Origin: Tenodera sinensis
Lineage: Eukaryota; Arthropoda; Insecta; Mantodea; Mantidae
NCBI GenBank assembly: GCA_030765045.1
Contig: CM060961.1
Location: 35,973,805-36,037,804 of the forward strand
Length of the DNA stretch: 64,000 nt
Direction: 5' to 3'
This document shows, one piece after another, positions 25,835 through 37,689 of the stretch (position 1 is its first letter; the number at the start of each line of letters is the position of its first letter). Below the pieces are notes generated by a model. That model saw nothing but the letters and a program-made list of their open reading frames with translations, made no database searches and was not told the DNA's origin. Position numbers and translations under genes: made by a program.

Positions 25835-26000
25835 CGCTCAAACATATTAAATGTGTGGTAGAAAGTTTAATCAAAATTCATAAAATAAAAAAAGAATGGA
25901 ATGGGAGTTTGGGTGAGGGAATATTGTTTAAATTGTGAGTGTCGCATCCTTGGAAGATCTTAAAATGATCCAAATTTGGTATTCATCGGCTTTGGGACTA
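25835..26000 (+). mobile_element. FB internal fragment
   Basis: GAGTGTCGCATCCTTGGAAG and AATGATCCAAATTTGGTA match the FB segment that precedes the centre. Confidence 0.55.
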
Positions 26001-26127
26001 AGAGCTCTCAAAATCTATTTTGATTAAATATCTATGAAGATGGAGGTACGCGAAAACAGAAATTAAAATACAAGATGACCTCGTTAGATGAGTAATTCGT
26101 TCAGTAGTCCAAAAACTAAACGATAAC

Positions 26128-26192
26128 TGTTAGAGTGAGTGAGTGTGTTGAGTTTAAGGGCCCGTCGACAACTTGGTCATTAGGGCCCCGAT
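26128..26192. repeat. GGGCCC-bounded repeat, copy 1
   Basis: GTGAGTGAGTGTGTTGAGTT, then GGGCCCGTCGACAACTTGGT and CATTAGGGCCCC; a close relative is at 58446-58500. Confidence 0.55.
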
Positions 26193-26639
26193 AACTGTTA
26201 GAGAAAGTCGTATAGTTAGTAAAGCACATTTCCCTCCATCAGATTCATAAATACAGCACACGAAAATTTCTAATTTCAGTACACAGTAACCTAAACGACA
26301 AAATTTTGTTACTGCTAATGTTTCCTTTACAAAAAGTTGGAAGTTATTTTCTCAGTGTTTTTTGTTGATGGTAAATATTGTTTAATATAACAAGATCCAC
26401 TCAATTACATACACTACCTCATGCTCGTTAGTAACGTGACCTTTGCATCAGTTCCAAGTTTTCGTTGCTCTCGAACGTGAAAACAAATCCGGCACGTAAT
26501 GGCAGTGAGTGCAGATTTTGTTTTCCTCAACTAAAGTTGCCTGCAGCTGTGTTTTGTTTGTCAGCACACACGTTTTATCGGATTCACGAGGTTGGTACTT
26601 TGGAGTTTAATAAAGTGCAAAATAAAAACTGCTGCACAA

Positions 26640-26686
26640 AGAGAGAGAAAGAGGGGGGGAGGGGGGGAGGGGGGGGAGAGAGATCC
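26640..26686. repeat. Purine-only G-rich tract
   Basis: GAGA and poly(G) blocks over 47 bp; could form H-DNA or a quadruplex. Confidence 0.85.
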
Positions 26687-26774
26687 GTGTGTTGCATCAG
26701 AGCTCAACTGTAAGAAGTCCGGCCATAAATATCATCCAGCGAGTGACAGGGATGTAAAACAATACATCATTCAG

Positions 26775-26812
26775 CCGATAGATGACGAGAGAAAAGCCTG
26801 TCGTCGAAACAT
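26775..26812 (+). ncRNA. Degenerate hammerhead-like motif
   Basis: CCGATAGAT, then stem GACGA/TCGTC (26784-26788 with 26801-26805), then GAAACATC. The layout is that of the two better motifs, but the core has an extra base, C replaces U4, and helix III is not palindromic. Probably dead or coincidental. Confidence 0.25.
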
Positions 26813-26964
26813 CAGACAACACTTTGCAGTTAAAATACAAATATAATACACAACAGCTATGAAAGCGTGAACTATTTCATTATTCGATTTAAAATTTTAA
26901 AATAAGAACACGTGTACCAATAAATCGAACATTCCGACAGGATGTTTGCGAATGAAACGTAAAG

Positions 26965-28071
26965 CTAAAATTAAAAAATCCGATGTATTGCACTCACATG
27001 ACTTTCTCTACTCTTGTACTAACCATCCTTACAAACTCTTATTGCTATTTCCTTGTAGGTGCAAGGGGAATAATATAGTACAGTAATCGACAGTCAAATA
27101 TCTTAAAGCTTTGAGATCCCGTTCTCCTTGCACGCTTAACATACAAAAAATGAACAACGATGTTCCATTTCACGAAGGTTTTAAATTTTCCGAAACTAAC
27201 ACAAACAACAACGAATATCTCCGAAATGGTTTACTCTACAAAAACATTTATTTAAACATAAATTGTGTGTTTTAGCAAGACCTACATTTTTTGTATATCT
27301 TACGGTTTACGAGTTATTCAAAAGTCATCCAGGGTAAACAGGACTACATAGGCTATAGCCAGAAAATCCAAAATATATATTTCATTTGATATAAAAAATG
27401 TGTTAAACATCTGATATTTTAATTGAAACAGTTGGAGCCATTTTCAAGAAAATAAAAATGTTCGAAAAATGTTCCATGTAAACGGTAGTTTAGGGTTGGA
27501 TTTTTTCAAAATCTTCGTGCGCGCACACACACACATACACACAGAGAGAGATACATACACTTACGAACATTTTGATTAAAATGCCATATAATTGAGATAT
27601 TTTTATGACAAATGAAATGCATATATTAAATTTTCTGACTATAGCCCCTGTGGTCCTATTTACTCTGGATGAATATTGTATAGCTGATAAACCGTAAGAG
27701 ATAGACCATACATTACTATACAAAATTGTAGATGTCTATAAACCACACAATTTATGTTCAAATACATTTTTTGTAGAGTAAACTAATTCGGAGATATTCC
27801 TTGTTATTTGTGTAAGTTTTGGAGAACATACTTTTGTCAAATGGAAGATCGCTGTTCAGTTTTTGCATGTTAACCGTGCCAAGAGAACGGAATTTGAAAA
27901 CTTTAAAATATTTGACTATCACTCAAAGTCTACTGAATTCCTATAGTCCCCTTGTAGCTACAAGAAATTTGTACAAATATTCATCTGTATTAACATGAAT
28001 ATATATGAATAAGAGTTTGTAAGAATGGTTAGTGCAAGAGTAGAGAAAGCCATGTGAGTGCAACACAGAGT
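26965..28071. mobile_element. FB element, 1.1 kb foldback copy
   Basis: The left arm starts AAAAAATCCGATGTATTGCAC (26966). The right end is CATGTGAGTGCAACACAGAG (28051-28070). The two arms are inverted diverged copies of about 520 bp. The centre is shortened to a CA-rich tract at 27522-27550. ORFs here are translations of the arms. Confidence 0.8.
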
Positions 28072-29189
28072 ATAGCAACCAGAGTGTAATCTTGAAGTGC
28101 ATGAAGTTGTTTATTAGGGAGCCAGAAGGAATTAACAATATATGTTGTTGCAGATGGATAATGTTAGAATGTAGTTGAAAATTGAAAACGTTTAACGCTG
28201 CAGAAATACATTACGCGAACGCATCGCAAGCAAAATACAATTACTGCCTTTTCATGCGTAACAACCAGACCACGAAAAAAATTGCAACAGGAATAGAATT
28301 ATGCTCAAAGCGTGGAAAAGAACGATCAAACAGAATAAGGATCAAACGGTTTCAGCTAAACTAAAGTTCAAAGTTGAAATCTAAATTCTGTCAATAAATC
28401 TACGAAGTGAAAGCACACATTCGCAGAAACGCTGAGCTGTCATTGTTTTGTTCTTAAAGAGTTGAAATTATCAGCTTGTGTTTCAGGAGCTGGGAGCCTT
28501 TTGTGCATGCATTTGGTGTAGCATGGGATGAAGTGATTGGTGTGAAAGGAAAATGAAACAGTTGAGCGATGAATTTATAGAGGGAGGTGATACTCGGGTA
28601 AATCGTGACCTGAATCTGAAGGTGCCTTCTTGTGAAACAAGAAATTCATTGGCTATGATTTTCACACCCATCGACGCTCTTTCAGCTCACAGTCTGCTAC
28701 AAATGACTCAGTGCTAAAGAATTTAGATGTGACCATTAAACGACCTGTATTTTACGGGCTATGAAGTATCTGATTGTCTCCTCTGCGCCCTGGGGTGCCG
28801 CTCTCTGCATGACAATTTCTTCGTTAGTGGAAAAGTTGTGTATTGTCGGGAAGGATGTTCAATATGTCGTCAACTGCACAGTTCTACAAATGTAAGGGGC
28901 TTTCCAGCAGCAATCTCAAGCTGAGCTGATGGATTTTACGACACATTTTATACCTCCTAATGAATAACTTTAATAGAACAACTCAAAAATAACTGAATCG
29001 ATTGTTATCATAAGCAATTCCATGAGGGATTTTATCACGAGTTGCATTTATTAAGATTATTTCACGAATTACAGGTGATATTGTCCATTAAATATTATTC
29101 AAATGCTCTATTGTAATTAATAATTGTAATTAATATTTTATTTCCAAATATATGTCTTGAAACTTCCTGAATAAAAAAAACTGTTAGAA

Positions 29190-29472
29190 AAAGATCTCTA
29201 TGTGTGTGTGTGTGTGCGCGCGCGCGTCTGTCAGTCTGAGTGTGGACAGCATAACTCAAAAACGAAAAGTCGGTTTAAGACCAAAGTTGGTATTTAAGTT
29301 TAATGTCTTTCAAGGATACAACACGAAGATTTTGAAGAAGATAGCCCCACCCTAAACTACCCTTTACATGCAACATTTTTCGAAAATTTTTATTTTCTAG
29401 AAAAGGCTCTAACGATTTTGATTAAAATGTCAGATGTTTGAGATATTTTTATGAAAAATGAAAGGTGTATCT
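29190..29472 (-). mobile_element. FB fragment with GT/GC tract
   Basis: A (GT)n(GC)n tract at 29200-29226, then CAGTCTGAGTGTGGACAGC, ATAACTCAAAAACGAAAAGTC and the arm up to TATTTTTATGAAAAATGAAA. It abuts the truncated ORF at 29473-29573. Confidence 0.7.
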
Positions 29473-29573
29473 ACTTCAGCATTAGATGTTTCACCAAAGC
29501 GAGAGTCAGCCGTTTTTGACATTTGAATAGCGGCTTCTGTTGCATCAAATTGCGAATGCTGTTGCGCAGCCAT
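29473..29573 (-). pseudogene. Truncated ORF start inside a DNA transposon
   Basis: The minus-strand ATG opens MAAQQHSQFDATEAAIQMSK and continues TADSRFGETSNAEVD before the FB fragment at 29190-29472 cuts it. It follows a terminal-repeat-like sequence by about 165 bp, so it could be the N-terminus of the element's protein. I do not recognise the family. Confidence 0.35.
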
Positions 29574-29790
29574 ATTTTCTAACCTGATTATAATATAAGG
29601 AAAGCAAACGAGGTCTTAATTAAAATTCAGAGGAGGTGATTATGAAATCTCATAACTTTTCGCGAATGAAGGCTGTCATTGGTTGAAATTTGAAATGGTT
29701 ATGCGCACGATTGGTTAATTTGTGAACTATAACGTTTAGATAAACGTAGGGGTCTCTCAGGCCTGTAGCGACCAATGGAGGATAAACAAA
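29574..29790 (-). mobile_element. Terminal repeat and leader of a DNA transposon, copy 3
   Basis: The outer 50 bp (GTTTAGATAAACGTAGGGGTC, TCTCAGGCCTGTAGCGACCAA, TGGAGGAT) match copies 1 and 2. The inner 165 bp differ and lead on the minus strand to an ATG at 29573. Confidence 0.5.
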
Positions 29791-30292
29791 CGGAATATTT
29801 ATTTATTTATTCATATTGGCTCAGTGATTTATAGTGTTAACGGCTTTCCCTCTGTATACGTTATTTAGCATAAACTGCTAACGAACTTGAATATAAAATA
29901 AATACGTGGGGAACGTAGCAAAACATAACATAAGGGTTATTAGAAGGTTCTGGTGACAAGAATTGTCAGTGCATAGTCTACAGAATTACAATAGAGACTC
30001 TCATATTGTTTAATGAGATACACATTCCGCTGTGTGGTAGACCTTTGTCAGCCCGTGTTGCTAGAGTGCTTCCCAAGTGCACCTTCAGGACTATTCAACT
30101 ACCCGTCAGTCTTGCAGAGTTCCTAGTGGAAGATAAACAAGCGTTCGAAAGGGCTTTTAAATTTGGTAAACGTTTAATTACAAATTGAATATTATACATA
30201 CAGAATTTTCATATCTTTTGGACCTTTTTTGTAAGTTTATTTTCATTCTGGTTTTTACCATGATTAGTAATTGAATACATTTATCTATATTT

Positions 30293-30576
30293 ATGACACA
30301 ATGCGCCTGACACGTATCAAGCGAGGTTAAGCCTCCCCACACCTCTCACTCGAGCAAAAACGTGACGGCAATCAGAGCGGCAGAACTAAAAAGGTTTTTC
30401 AAATGATTCGAGAAATATCCAGCAGCCGGGTTATATGAAGAAATTCGCGAATGGTCCGTGTGACGTCATCCCCGATATATAAGGAGGCCTGGAAACAGCA
30501 GAGAGAGAGTTAAAGACATGATTGGAGGAAAATAAAGTGAGGAAAGATAACTGGACTGGACTTTCATTATGTCACA
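30293..30576 (+). mobile_element. LTR, related family
   Basis: TATATAAG at 30476-30483, preceded by TGTGACGTCATCCCCGA. Ends ATTATGTCACA before a degraded binding site at 30578-30595 (TTGTGTCAAAACTGAGAT). The 5' limit is approximate. Confidence 0.6.
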
Positions 30577-31496
30577 CTTGTGTCAAAACTGAGATTCGTC
30601 GAATTGTCGTTTTGTCACAGTATAAAACTCAATGACAATAGGTAGAAAAATCCGCGTGGATGTTATACAATGATTTTCCACCAAGTGGTATTTTGGAGAA
30701 ACCATGAAATTGGGTCGCAGTATAACAGTAATAAAAAAAATTAAATAGGACATGAATACAAGATTCAAGTAGAGAAAATGAAGCAAGACTTAGAGCATCC
30801 GATGCCAACTGTTGTTCAGATATTCATATGCTAAGTTAGTTCCATGTATCTTCATTTGAAAAGATTGTTAGTGCAAGTTGTAAAAACCGCTGTAGTCTGG
30901 CACTTGTTCAAGAATCTTCTGGCACATTACTCATAATAACGTGAAGGGAAACTCGGCACAAAAAGCATTCCCCCTGGACCATTTGTCCTGGGCCATTTCT
31001 CTTCGGCCCAAGAATATTCGCTTTTAATTGCAGAACTCCCGGTTTTCCTCAAGATTACATCTCAGCCCTTCCCGAAATCTCGCACTTTGCAACGGATGAC
31101 GCGATCTTACACTTTATGGAAGACTTGCCCCGTACGTTACCCTCTCGACGTTTATTGCCCTATGGCGTCAAGAACACGTGTTACCTACCCTGGGGACGTT
31201 AAACGGTTCGCTGGATGCGACAGGATTTCTGGATCTTTCATTTTGAAGCAGTCTTCACTATCTGCTCGATCAATCTCTCCACAGTGGTTAACGAAAAATG
31301 TGTGTTAAGTGCATTTACAGCACTAGTCTATATTCTGACAAACGGCAGTCCAGTTACTTTATTATTTGTTACTATTTATGTCACTTTATTTGCCTTAAAA
31401 GTGAATAAAAAATATATAATCCTCTTTTTTATCATTAAAACAATCTACAATTCATCGTACCCTTGCAACTCACCACTGTTCAGTACTACAGCATTA

Positions 31497-31756
31497 GTTT
31501 CTACAGCCGAGAATTACATAGTACGGATTTTTCTCGAAATTCACTTTTTCGTAAACAAGTTTGACTCTTGTACAATTTCTCGAACGTTTGCAAATTTCTT
31601 CCGCGCTTATTGTTACCTTGGTTACCGCGGACGTAATGGGGTAAGGTAGCTAACACCGACATTCTTTCTGAGGCACACGCTGCCCAGTGGTTTGAGGTAG
31701 CTTAACTTTGAGAGTATTTTTGAAGGGCGCCGGGTAACCGGCGGCCATCGTTACAA
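31497..31756 (-). mobile_element. LTR fragment
   Basis: On the minus strand it begins TGTAACGATGGCCGCCGG. It contains CGTTCGAGAAATTGTAC and TTTCGAGAAAAATCCGTAC, which align with the LTR at 33432. The ORF across it is not considered a gene. Confidence 0.6.
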
Positions 31757-31994
31757 TTCAACTCTTTAATGACATAAAAATCTGTATCTACTTTACATAA
31801 TGGCCACTAAAGGTGTTAGTTGATTAAAAAGGTATATTTCAAGTCATATACAATTCAGTTTTTGTACGCTTTGGAAATACAGGATATGGGTAAACCAAAA
31901 GCGGTAGCGAGCCAGAAAGGAAAATTAGGAGTTTAGAATCCCTTCATGTAAATTTTGCAGTTTTATAAGATATAATACAATTTAATAGTCCGCC

Positions 31995-32110
31995 TCTGGA
32001 GGTAGTGACTCTGACTGACGTTCCCGAGTTCGAATCTCAGTGACTTATCCGGGTAGGGTTTTTTCCTTATCCTGAGAAGACAAATATTCTCAGGTAACTC
32101 TAAACTCTAT
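31995..32110 (+). repeat. tRNA-derived SINE
   Basis: B box in CCGAGTTCGAATCTCAGTG, then a body with GGGTAGGGTTTTTTCCTTAT. The A box is weak. Confidence 0.55.
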
Positions 32111-32708
32111 GGATCCCTGGTTCACTTGAACATCATTTGAGCCATTTTATTCATTACTCGATGCGAGTTACTCGGTTAAGGGGCCTTAAACTTAAAAAGA
32201 TCATATGAAAAGGCAAACAGGAAATTCACTTAGAGTTGGGATTGCTAAAATATAACATTTTTTGTTAAACAGAAAGACAGCTACGAGATTTATGTGAAGA
32301 TTTTCACTTATTTTTTATTTTTGGCCCTATATTCAAGGAAGCATTGCCTTAGCTCAGCTAGGAAGAACATGTAGCCTGTAATGTTACCCTTCGGCCATAT
32401 TTTGCAGGACTGAAAGTACCTTACCAATTGTATTACCAATCCTTTATGGACCACTTTATATGCGTCAGGCTTACTACACCTGTTAGGGACCCCCATAGTT
32501 ATAGTTTCACTTGTAATGAGCTCTGGCCTTCTGTAGGGTACTTTTATCTCATCCCTTCGCATAATAAGGCATCAAATGACGTGTCGGAATCTATACCGTG
32601 ACTGAAGGCAGACAGATAAATGAATTCGCTTTTGTTGAAGGTTGGGCAGAGAATGGTACAGATTTCTTAACGTATGCATAACTCACCTAGTTAATTTGTT
32701 GTTTTCAG

Positions 32709-32920
32709 ATAACGGAGTGAGTTCCCTGAAGCTGGTGAGGGTGAGCGTGCCCCAGTACAAGGTGAGGGGAGACATGGCGCTACTAGAGTGTCAGTACGAG
32801 TTGGAAGGCGACAAACTCTACTCGGTCAAGTGGTACAAGGACAACGAAGAGTTCTACCGCTACGTGCCGCGCTCAGAAACTGTGAAACAAAGCTACAAAC
32901 TGGATGGTGTGCGCGTAGAG
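32709..32920 (+). CDS. Beaten path-family Ig domain, internal exon (first half)
   Basis: Internal exon of an insect Beaten path-like gene, a family of secreted or membrane-anchored immunoglobulin proteins that act in axon guidance and bind Sidestep-family partners (known of the family). It encodes 70 codons plus the last two bases of a split codon. Visible marks are the first Ig cysteine in LLECQYELEGD (about residue 28), the invariant tryptophan in SVKWYKDNEEFYRYVPR (about residue 42), which is the most characteristic Beat segment, and VRVE at the end. The acceptor is TTTGTTGTTTTCAG (ends 32708) and the donor is GAG|GTGAGC. The exon enters in phase 1 and leaves in phase 0, which matches the start of the exon at 50933. 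The GC-rich codons contrast with the AT-rich surroundings. The signal-peptide exon was not found, so it is either outside the window or unrecognised. Which Beat paralogue this is cannot be decided. Confidence 0.87.
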
Positions 32921-33302
32921 GTGAGCAATCCGTCTTCATCTGCGTTTACTTAGTCACGTGTAATGGCTTTATTACCTTGTAATGGACTCCACAAATCATC
33001 ATGCACCCAATTAACCACTCACGTTCAAAATGATAGGCCACCAGTTACCCTCTAAGCTATACCTTCCTATTGATACAGGAGTGATCACCAAATATAGGTT
33101 TACTGAGAGCTAACAGAACCATTACACGCTTACAATGATAAATATTGATTTAGAATTTGCCACAACAGGCATCTATCTTAAGCAAAACCAACCATTCTGC
33201 TGAAATACAAGGCCCAAAAATCCTGGAGGTTAGGTTGTATTAAGAATGCATGCGTAAACTATTTGTAAATGTTTGTAATAAGTAAATACATATACGATCG
33301 AT

Positions 33303-33370
33303 TTCCGGTACCAGTATGAAGATTACCCCCCACTGGGATGTCTGGAACGGGGTGCACTCAGCCTCGTTAT
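33303..33370 (+). repeat. SINE body fragment
   Basis: GAAGATTACCCCCCACTGGG and GGGGTGCACTCAGCCTCGT match the body of the repeat at 3545. Confidence 0.55.
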
Positions 33371-33431
33371 TCTATAAAATATGGTTTTTCCTCATGCTAA
33401 TAACGGGGGCTTTCATTAAAACATTTCATAG

Positions 33432-33984
33432 TATTGCGGCGCTGGCCACCTGTCCGTCAGAAACGCTCGAGGTCAAGCTACCCCATACCTGATTGTAAAT
33501 AATGGCCCGACGATAATGGAGTGGTGAAAACAAAGATGACTTTGGGTGCGGCAGAGCAAAGCATTTCCAGACTCTTTCAGAAATTTTACGAGAAGTTCGA
33601 GAAAAGTTAGATTTCGAGAAAAATCTGTGCTACGTCATTCTCGGCTATATAAGTGAGTCGAGATGGCAAGAGAAGCGAGTGACTCGTTAAGTGTGGAACG
33701 AGACAGTTATTAGTAATATTTTTAAGTGTGAGAGTGTGTGTACAGAAAATCTTGAAGTTTATTGTAAAGCGTTGATTGACTATATCTTCCATGCTAGCTG
33801 TTTCTTAGACAAAGAATGTAGAGAGAGACAGTGAAGTCTGTGCGAAGGTTACAAATGCACAGCTGTGAGTTGCAATGTCACGACGAATTGTAACTTGTGT
33901 CAAAGATAAAAACACAGGTTTTTGTGCTTCAGTTTTAGAATATAAATAATGTGACAGAAGAAAAAGGTAACGGGACATGTCGCA
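33432..33984 (+). mobile_element. LTR of a tRNA-Leu-primed retrotransposon
   Basis: Ends in CA just before a primer binding site (33986-34003). It contains TATATAAG at 33646-33653 with TACGTCATTC just upstream. It aligns with the reverse complement of 31497-31756 and with 18201-18540. The start is approximate, near TATTGCGGCGCTGGCC. No gag or pol follows, so this is a solo LTR with leader, or the internal part is lost. Confidence 0.7.
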
Positions 33985-33985
33985 C

Positions 33986-34003
33986 TGGTGTCAGAAGTGG
34001 TAT
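33986..34003 (+). promoter_or_regulatory. Primer binding site, tRNA-Leu type
   Basis: TGGTGTCAGAAGTGGTAT is complementary, with one mismatch, to the 3' end of eukaryotic tRNA-Leu plus CCA. The leader that follows (TTTACCACAGTATTTTTATC) resembles the one at 2425. Confidence 0.75.
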
Positions 34004-34129
34004 GTGTTACATTGCCTTTACCACAGTATTTTTATCCTAGATTAGGTTAGTGTAGGCATTCGTCGTCTTTAACACACTTTCACAGCACATTCACCTTACG
34101 TCTACACTTCCAGATTCTATTTAGGGTAG

Positions 34130-34232
34130 GCAATAGCTCCAATTCAAGAACAATTCCCATTCTTACCAGGGATTGAACCGGGAACCTCCGAGTGGGTAGT
34201 CAGGCTGCTGACCATTGCATCACGGATACAGA
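34130..34232 (-). repeat. tRNA-derived SINE
   Basis: The minus strand reads CCGTGATGCAATGGTCAGC, then GGAGGTTCCCGGTTCAATCC, a B box, then a body (GGTAAGAATGGGAATTG). Confidence 0.7.
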
Positions 34233-34974
34233 CTTTTTGTTATTTTTATATTTATATACCGTATTTTACATCTTAAGTTGGCTGCCTTTGTACGCAACAG
34301 AGTAGAAAAGTGCTCACAACTCGCAGGGTTACACACGCAGCACACAATTCAGCTCGGCATTGGGGTACGCTGTCATTACATTGTATGATGACAATGCGCA
34401 TTCCATTTTCTTGTTCTCTTCACTTAAAAGGCATTGCGGGACTCCCCCGTTTTGGTAAATGGAAACTGCTCTTCCCAGGAATAAGTAAACGGGCTTCCCT
34501 GGTTTGACATAGTGACAACTATTATGAGAAAAGGCACAATCTTAAGACTGGCAGGAAGCGCAAGGATTTGTGTTGTGACTTTTGGCCAGTGGTATATTGA
34601 CTCACGTTGCCCCTGCAGCAGGGCTCCGAGTACTTGCGAGTACTTGCACTCAGCCAACCAGGAACAGAACAGACTACCTTAAGGCATATCGGTGGATTTT
34701 GCCATTATATCAACACAAATTGGCAATAATCATTAGTTACATACTGTTTTGGTATATTGGGTTCTCTTTGCGATGTCTTTAAACCCACACATACATTCAT
34801 ACTCTTTCATGTTATTTGTCCTAGCTCTGTATGAATTTTGCATTTTCCTAGGCTACCCACATAAGTGGTTTTTACCGTTAACTTATGTGAAGATTTCAAG
34901 TGAGAATACAAAACAGAAAGGAAAAGCTTCCCCATGTGCGGAACTTTTGGACTAACTTAATAGATTACATTCAC

Positions 34975-35106
34975 ATTACTACTGCAGACCCTAGGGAGGA
35001 CGCGGAAAAAACCGATCAAAGAAAATTTCCCACCCTTTCAGCCGCGAAACGAACCCGGGGCCTCTTGAACAGGCAGGTGCTCTAGCGACTGAGCTATGGG
35101 GCCAGC
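34975..35106 (-). repeat. tRNA-derived SINE
   Basis: The minus strand begins GGCTGGCCCCATAGCTCAGT, followed by CGCTAGAGCACCTGCCTGTT and GGCCCCGGGTTCG. That gives a clear A box (TAGCTCAGTCG) and B box (GGGTTCGTTTC) spaced as in tRNA genes, then a non-tRNA body. The tRNA-like part is not a perfect cloverleaf, and a body follows it, so this is not a functional tRNA gene. Confidence 0.8.
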
Positions 35107-37689
35107 CTTTTGTATAAATGTTATTTTGTGAGCTATTAAAGTTTGGAAAGTTTGCCCCATATATTAGTTTAAAAGGCAAATATGTTTAAATAAAGTATAT
35201 TAAATTTAATGTTTTCATGGTCAGAACGGCAACTTTTATAACACTCCCCATAGATACATCGCAATAGCTAATGAACCTAAAAAGTGAAGTAACACTGCAA
35301 GCCAGCGACTTCTGATGCTGTAAACTTAGGAGTTAATCTCTCACAGAAGGGCTATTTTTCTTTCGCTAGGCGGAGCTATGCGCCAGCTAATGTAATACTT
35401 ATCGGGTGCTGGACAGCAAGGATGTTTTATCAAAGGAAATGGACACTAGAGGGCTGCTTGGTTGACGGGTAGTTCATCGTCATCTCTAGGCAGCTCAGCA
35501 CTGGGTCAGGCCTTCAAGCCTAGAATTGTTAGGGACTTCCGAGCGTCTCTGACTGCGCACTTGAGGCTTCATTCTTTTCTGCTGGGCCTGGTAGCATAGC
35601 CGTAATAGATCCATGTACAGCTAAGCATACGAGGTGTCCCCCTTGATTACCTAACCTATGAAACAAGCTCTTACATTGTATGACATAGCAACTTGAAATT
35701 TACGACAGCGGTGGCACCAGAGATAGAACAAAGTTCATAACCTAAAATACTTTTCTCTAACTTCGAGCTTCTCCTATTTGAACATGTGCTTTTTAGCTCA
35801 CCTACCAGAAAATACACTGCTTTATGAAATACGTACCAAAATAAGTATCCATAACGGAAACTTACTACAATTCTCCTAAAGTAATTAAAACGATAAAATT
35901 GACAAGCTGTACAAATTAGGTAACTGCCTATTTCATGAATAAATGCCTTTCATGGTAATATTGCAACCAATTGAACTTTCGGTTATTGAAAATAAACTAT
36001 GTTATTGGAAAGCAAAGTCACACTGAAAAATTCAGTGATGCCATATACGGGATGGCATTGATTATTTTAGGCTCAGTTCTGCCGTGTGTGAAACTAGTAT
36101 GTTGTGAATAGTCATAAGGGTGGCCATGCTAGCTTTGCTCTGGATGAATCACTAAAGCCTGATTACATAAATATCACTGATTTGAGATCAGATATATGTA
36201 GTCTAGATCAGAATATGGACTGAGATCAGAGACAAATCGTGGTGTTTAAAACTAGCCTAAGATCCTTAAGTCTCATTTCATCTTAGTTCGTAATATGTTT
36301 GCAATGTCGTAAAACAGCTGAAAATCACTACTTCCGGTAGCAGCAATCACTTGCTTTTCAGTTTCGGACACATCCAACAGGGTGCAGTACCATACATAAA
36401 ATAGTGCAAAACAGGAAAGGTTCTCAAATTTTACAAGCGAAGAAAGACAAAACAAACAGATTGGTAGCAATCTAAGTTTTAATTCAAGGCTGATTATGTA
36501 TTTACCGTATTAATTAATTTTTATTTGATATTTTACCAATTATTGGATCAAAACATATTTAAGTCCAGTACACTTTCCTTAAATTTGAAGAACTCAATTG
36601 CAAATTGATTTCACTTTTCAAGTTTCTAGAAGTACGCCTCAAACACAATAACCTCACATCTTGACATTTTCTAGGTTAGGATTAATCAGTTTTTTCTTCT
36701 GCAGAAGTTTTGGAAGTAATACAATTAGAAACAATGCTTATTATCGAAATAAGTACAAACAAGCATTAATTGTCATATTATTTTAATTAATGAGGCCGCA
36801 CACTTATTTCTGCTTTCTGCAGCTCTGTTGATTTAAGTTCAATCAAGTCAGATTTGATTTTAAATCAATATGTTATGAATTTAAATCAAGGTTTGTACAA
36901 CCAAATTCAAAGTTCAGCTTGAAGTGTCTTAGGATGTGCCGTTTACTTATTGTAATAAAACGTATAATTTCATTGGTGAAATTAATAAATATTGTATAAT
37001 CAGGGCCGTTCTAATGTGCAAAGGTACACTGATTCTTTAATGGATGGCTCATAAAACTGATTGGATGCCCTCGGAATTAACATGTAGTTCTGAGCACCAC
37101 AAACCTGGACTTTGGCTGGTGTTTGTGTGCTCTGTTTGCAGCATCCTGCTCCATCAAGTATTGATTATCCATGGTACGTCACCTAAGATTTCTCTGGGAA
37201 GTCAGCAAGGCATCTGACATATGATGGATGAAGACCGATGAAGACGTTCAGGAAGTAACATCTGTCAAATTGTGGGATGTGCAAGAACTTCCAGCAACTG
37301 CAGGCCTCGATCTCTTCCTTGTGGTCTCGAGGTAACATATCGCCTTCACAACAGGTGGCTGATATCCGACTTGTTTTTCTACTCTACTGCTGCTGTGACT
37401 TGGGGGAATACACTGAACTCTCGACTTGGCACCCAGGATGCTTCAAGGCTCTGAGGCAATTGAAAACACATCAGGCAGTTTCACTGCGCTTCTAGGACAT
37501 TCATGGAAACTAAATGTGTTACTATCAGAATTACTGATTTAGCAAATTGATATTTATGTATAACGTTATTCCAATTGACCAAAATATGATCCTCCCTAAC
37601 ACTCTTTTATTTGTTCGAAACTTTAGTAAATGAATATTTATTGTAATATTTACAATTATACTACTCGGCCTCGATATGAATGCACTTCA
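35107..37689. other. Intron DNA, no recognised feature
   Basis: AT-rich intron interior with short ORFs lacking motifs. Confidence 0.55.

Noticed and set aside
31215..31649. 144-codon ORF
   Set aside because: Its second half lies across an LTR read in the opposite direction, and the first half has no motif.
35050..35106. Functional tRNA gene
   Set aside because: A and B boxes are present, but the fold is imperfect and a SINE body follows, so it was called a SINE.
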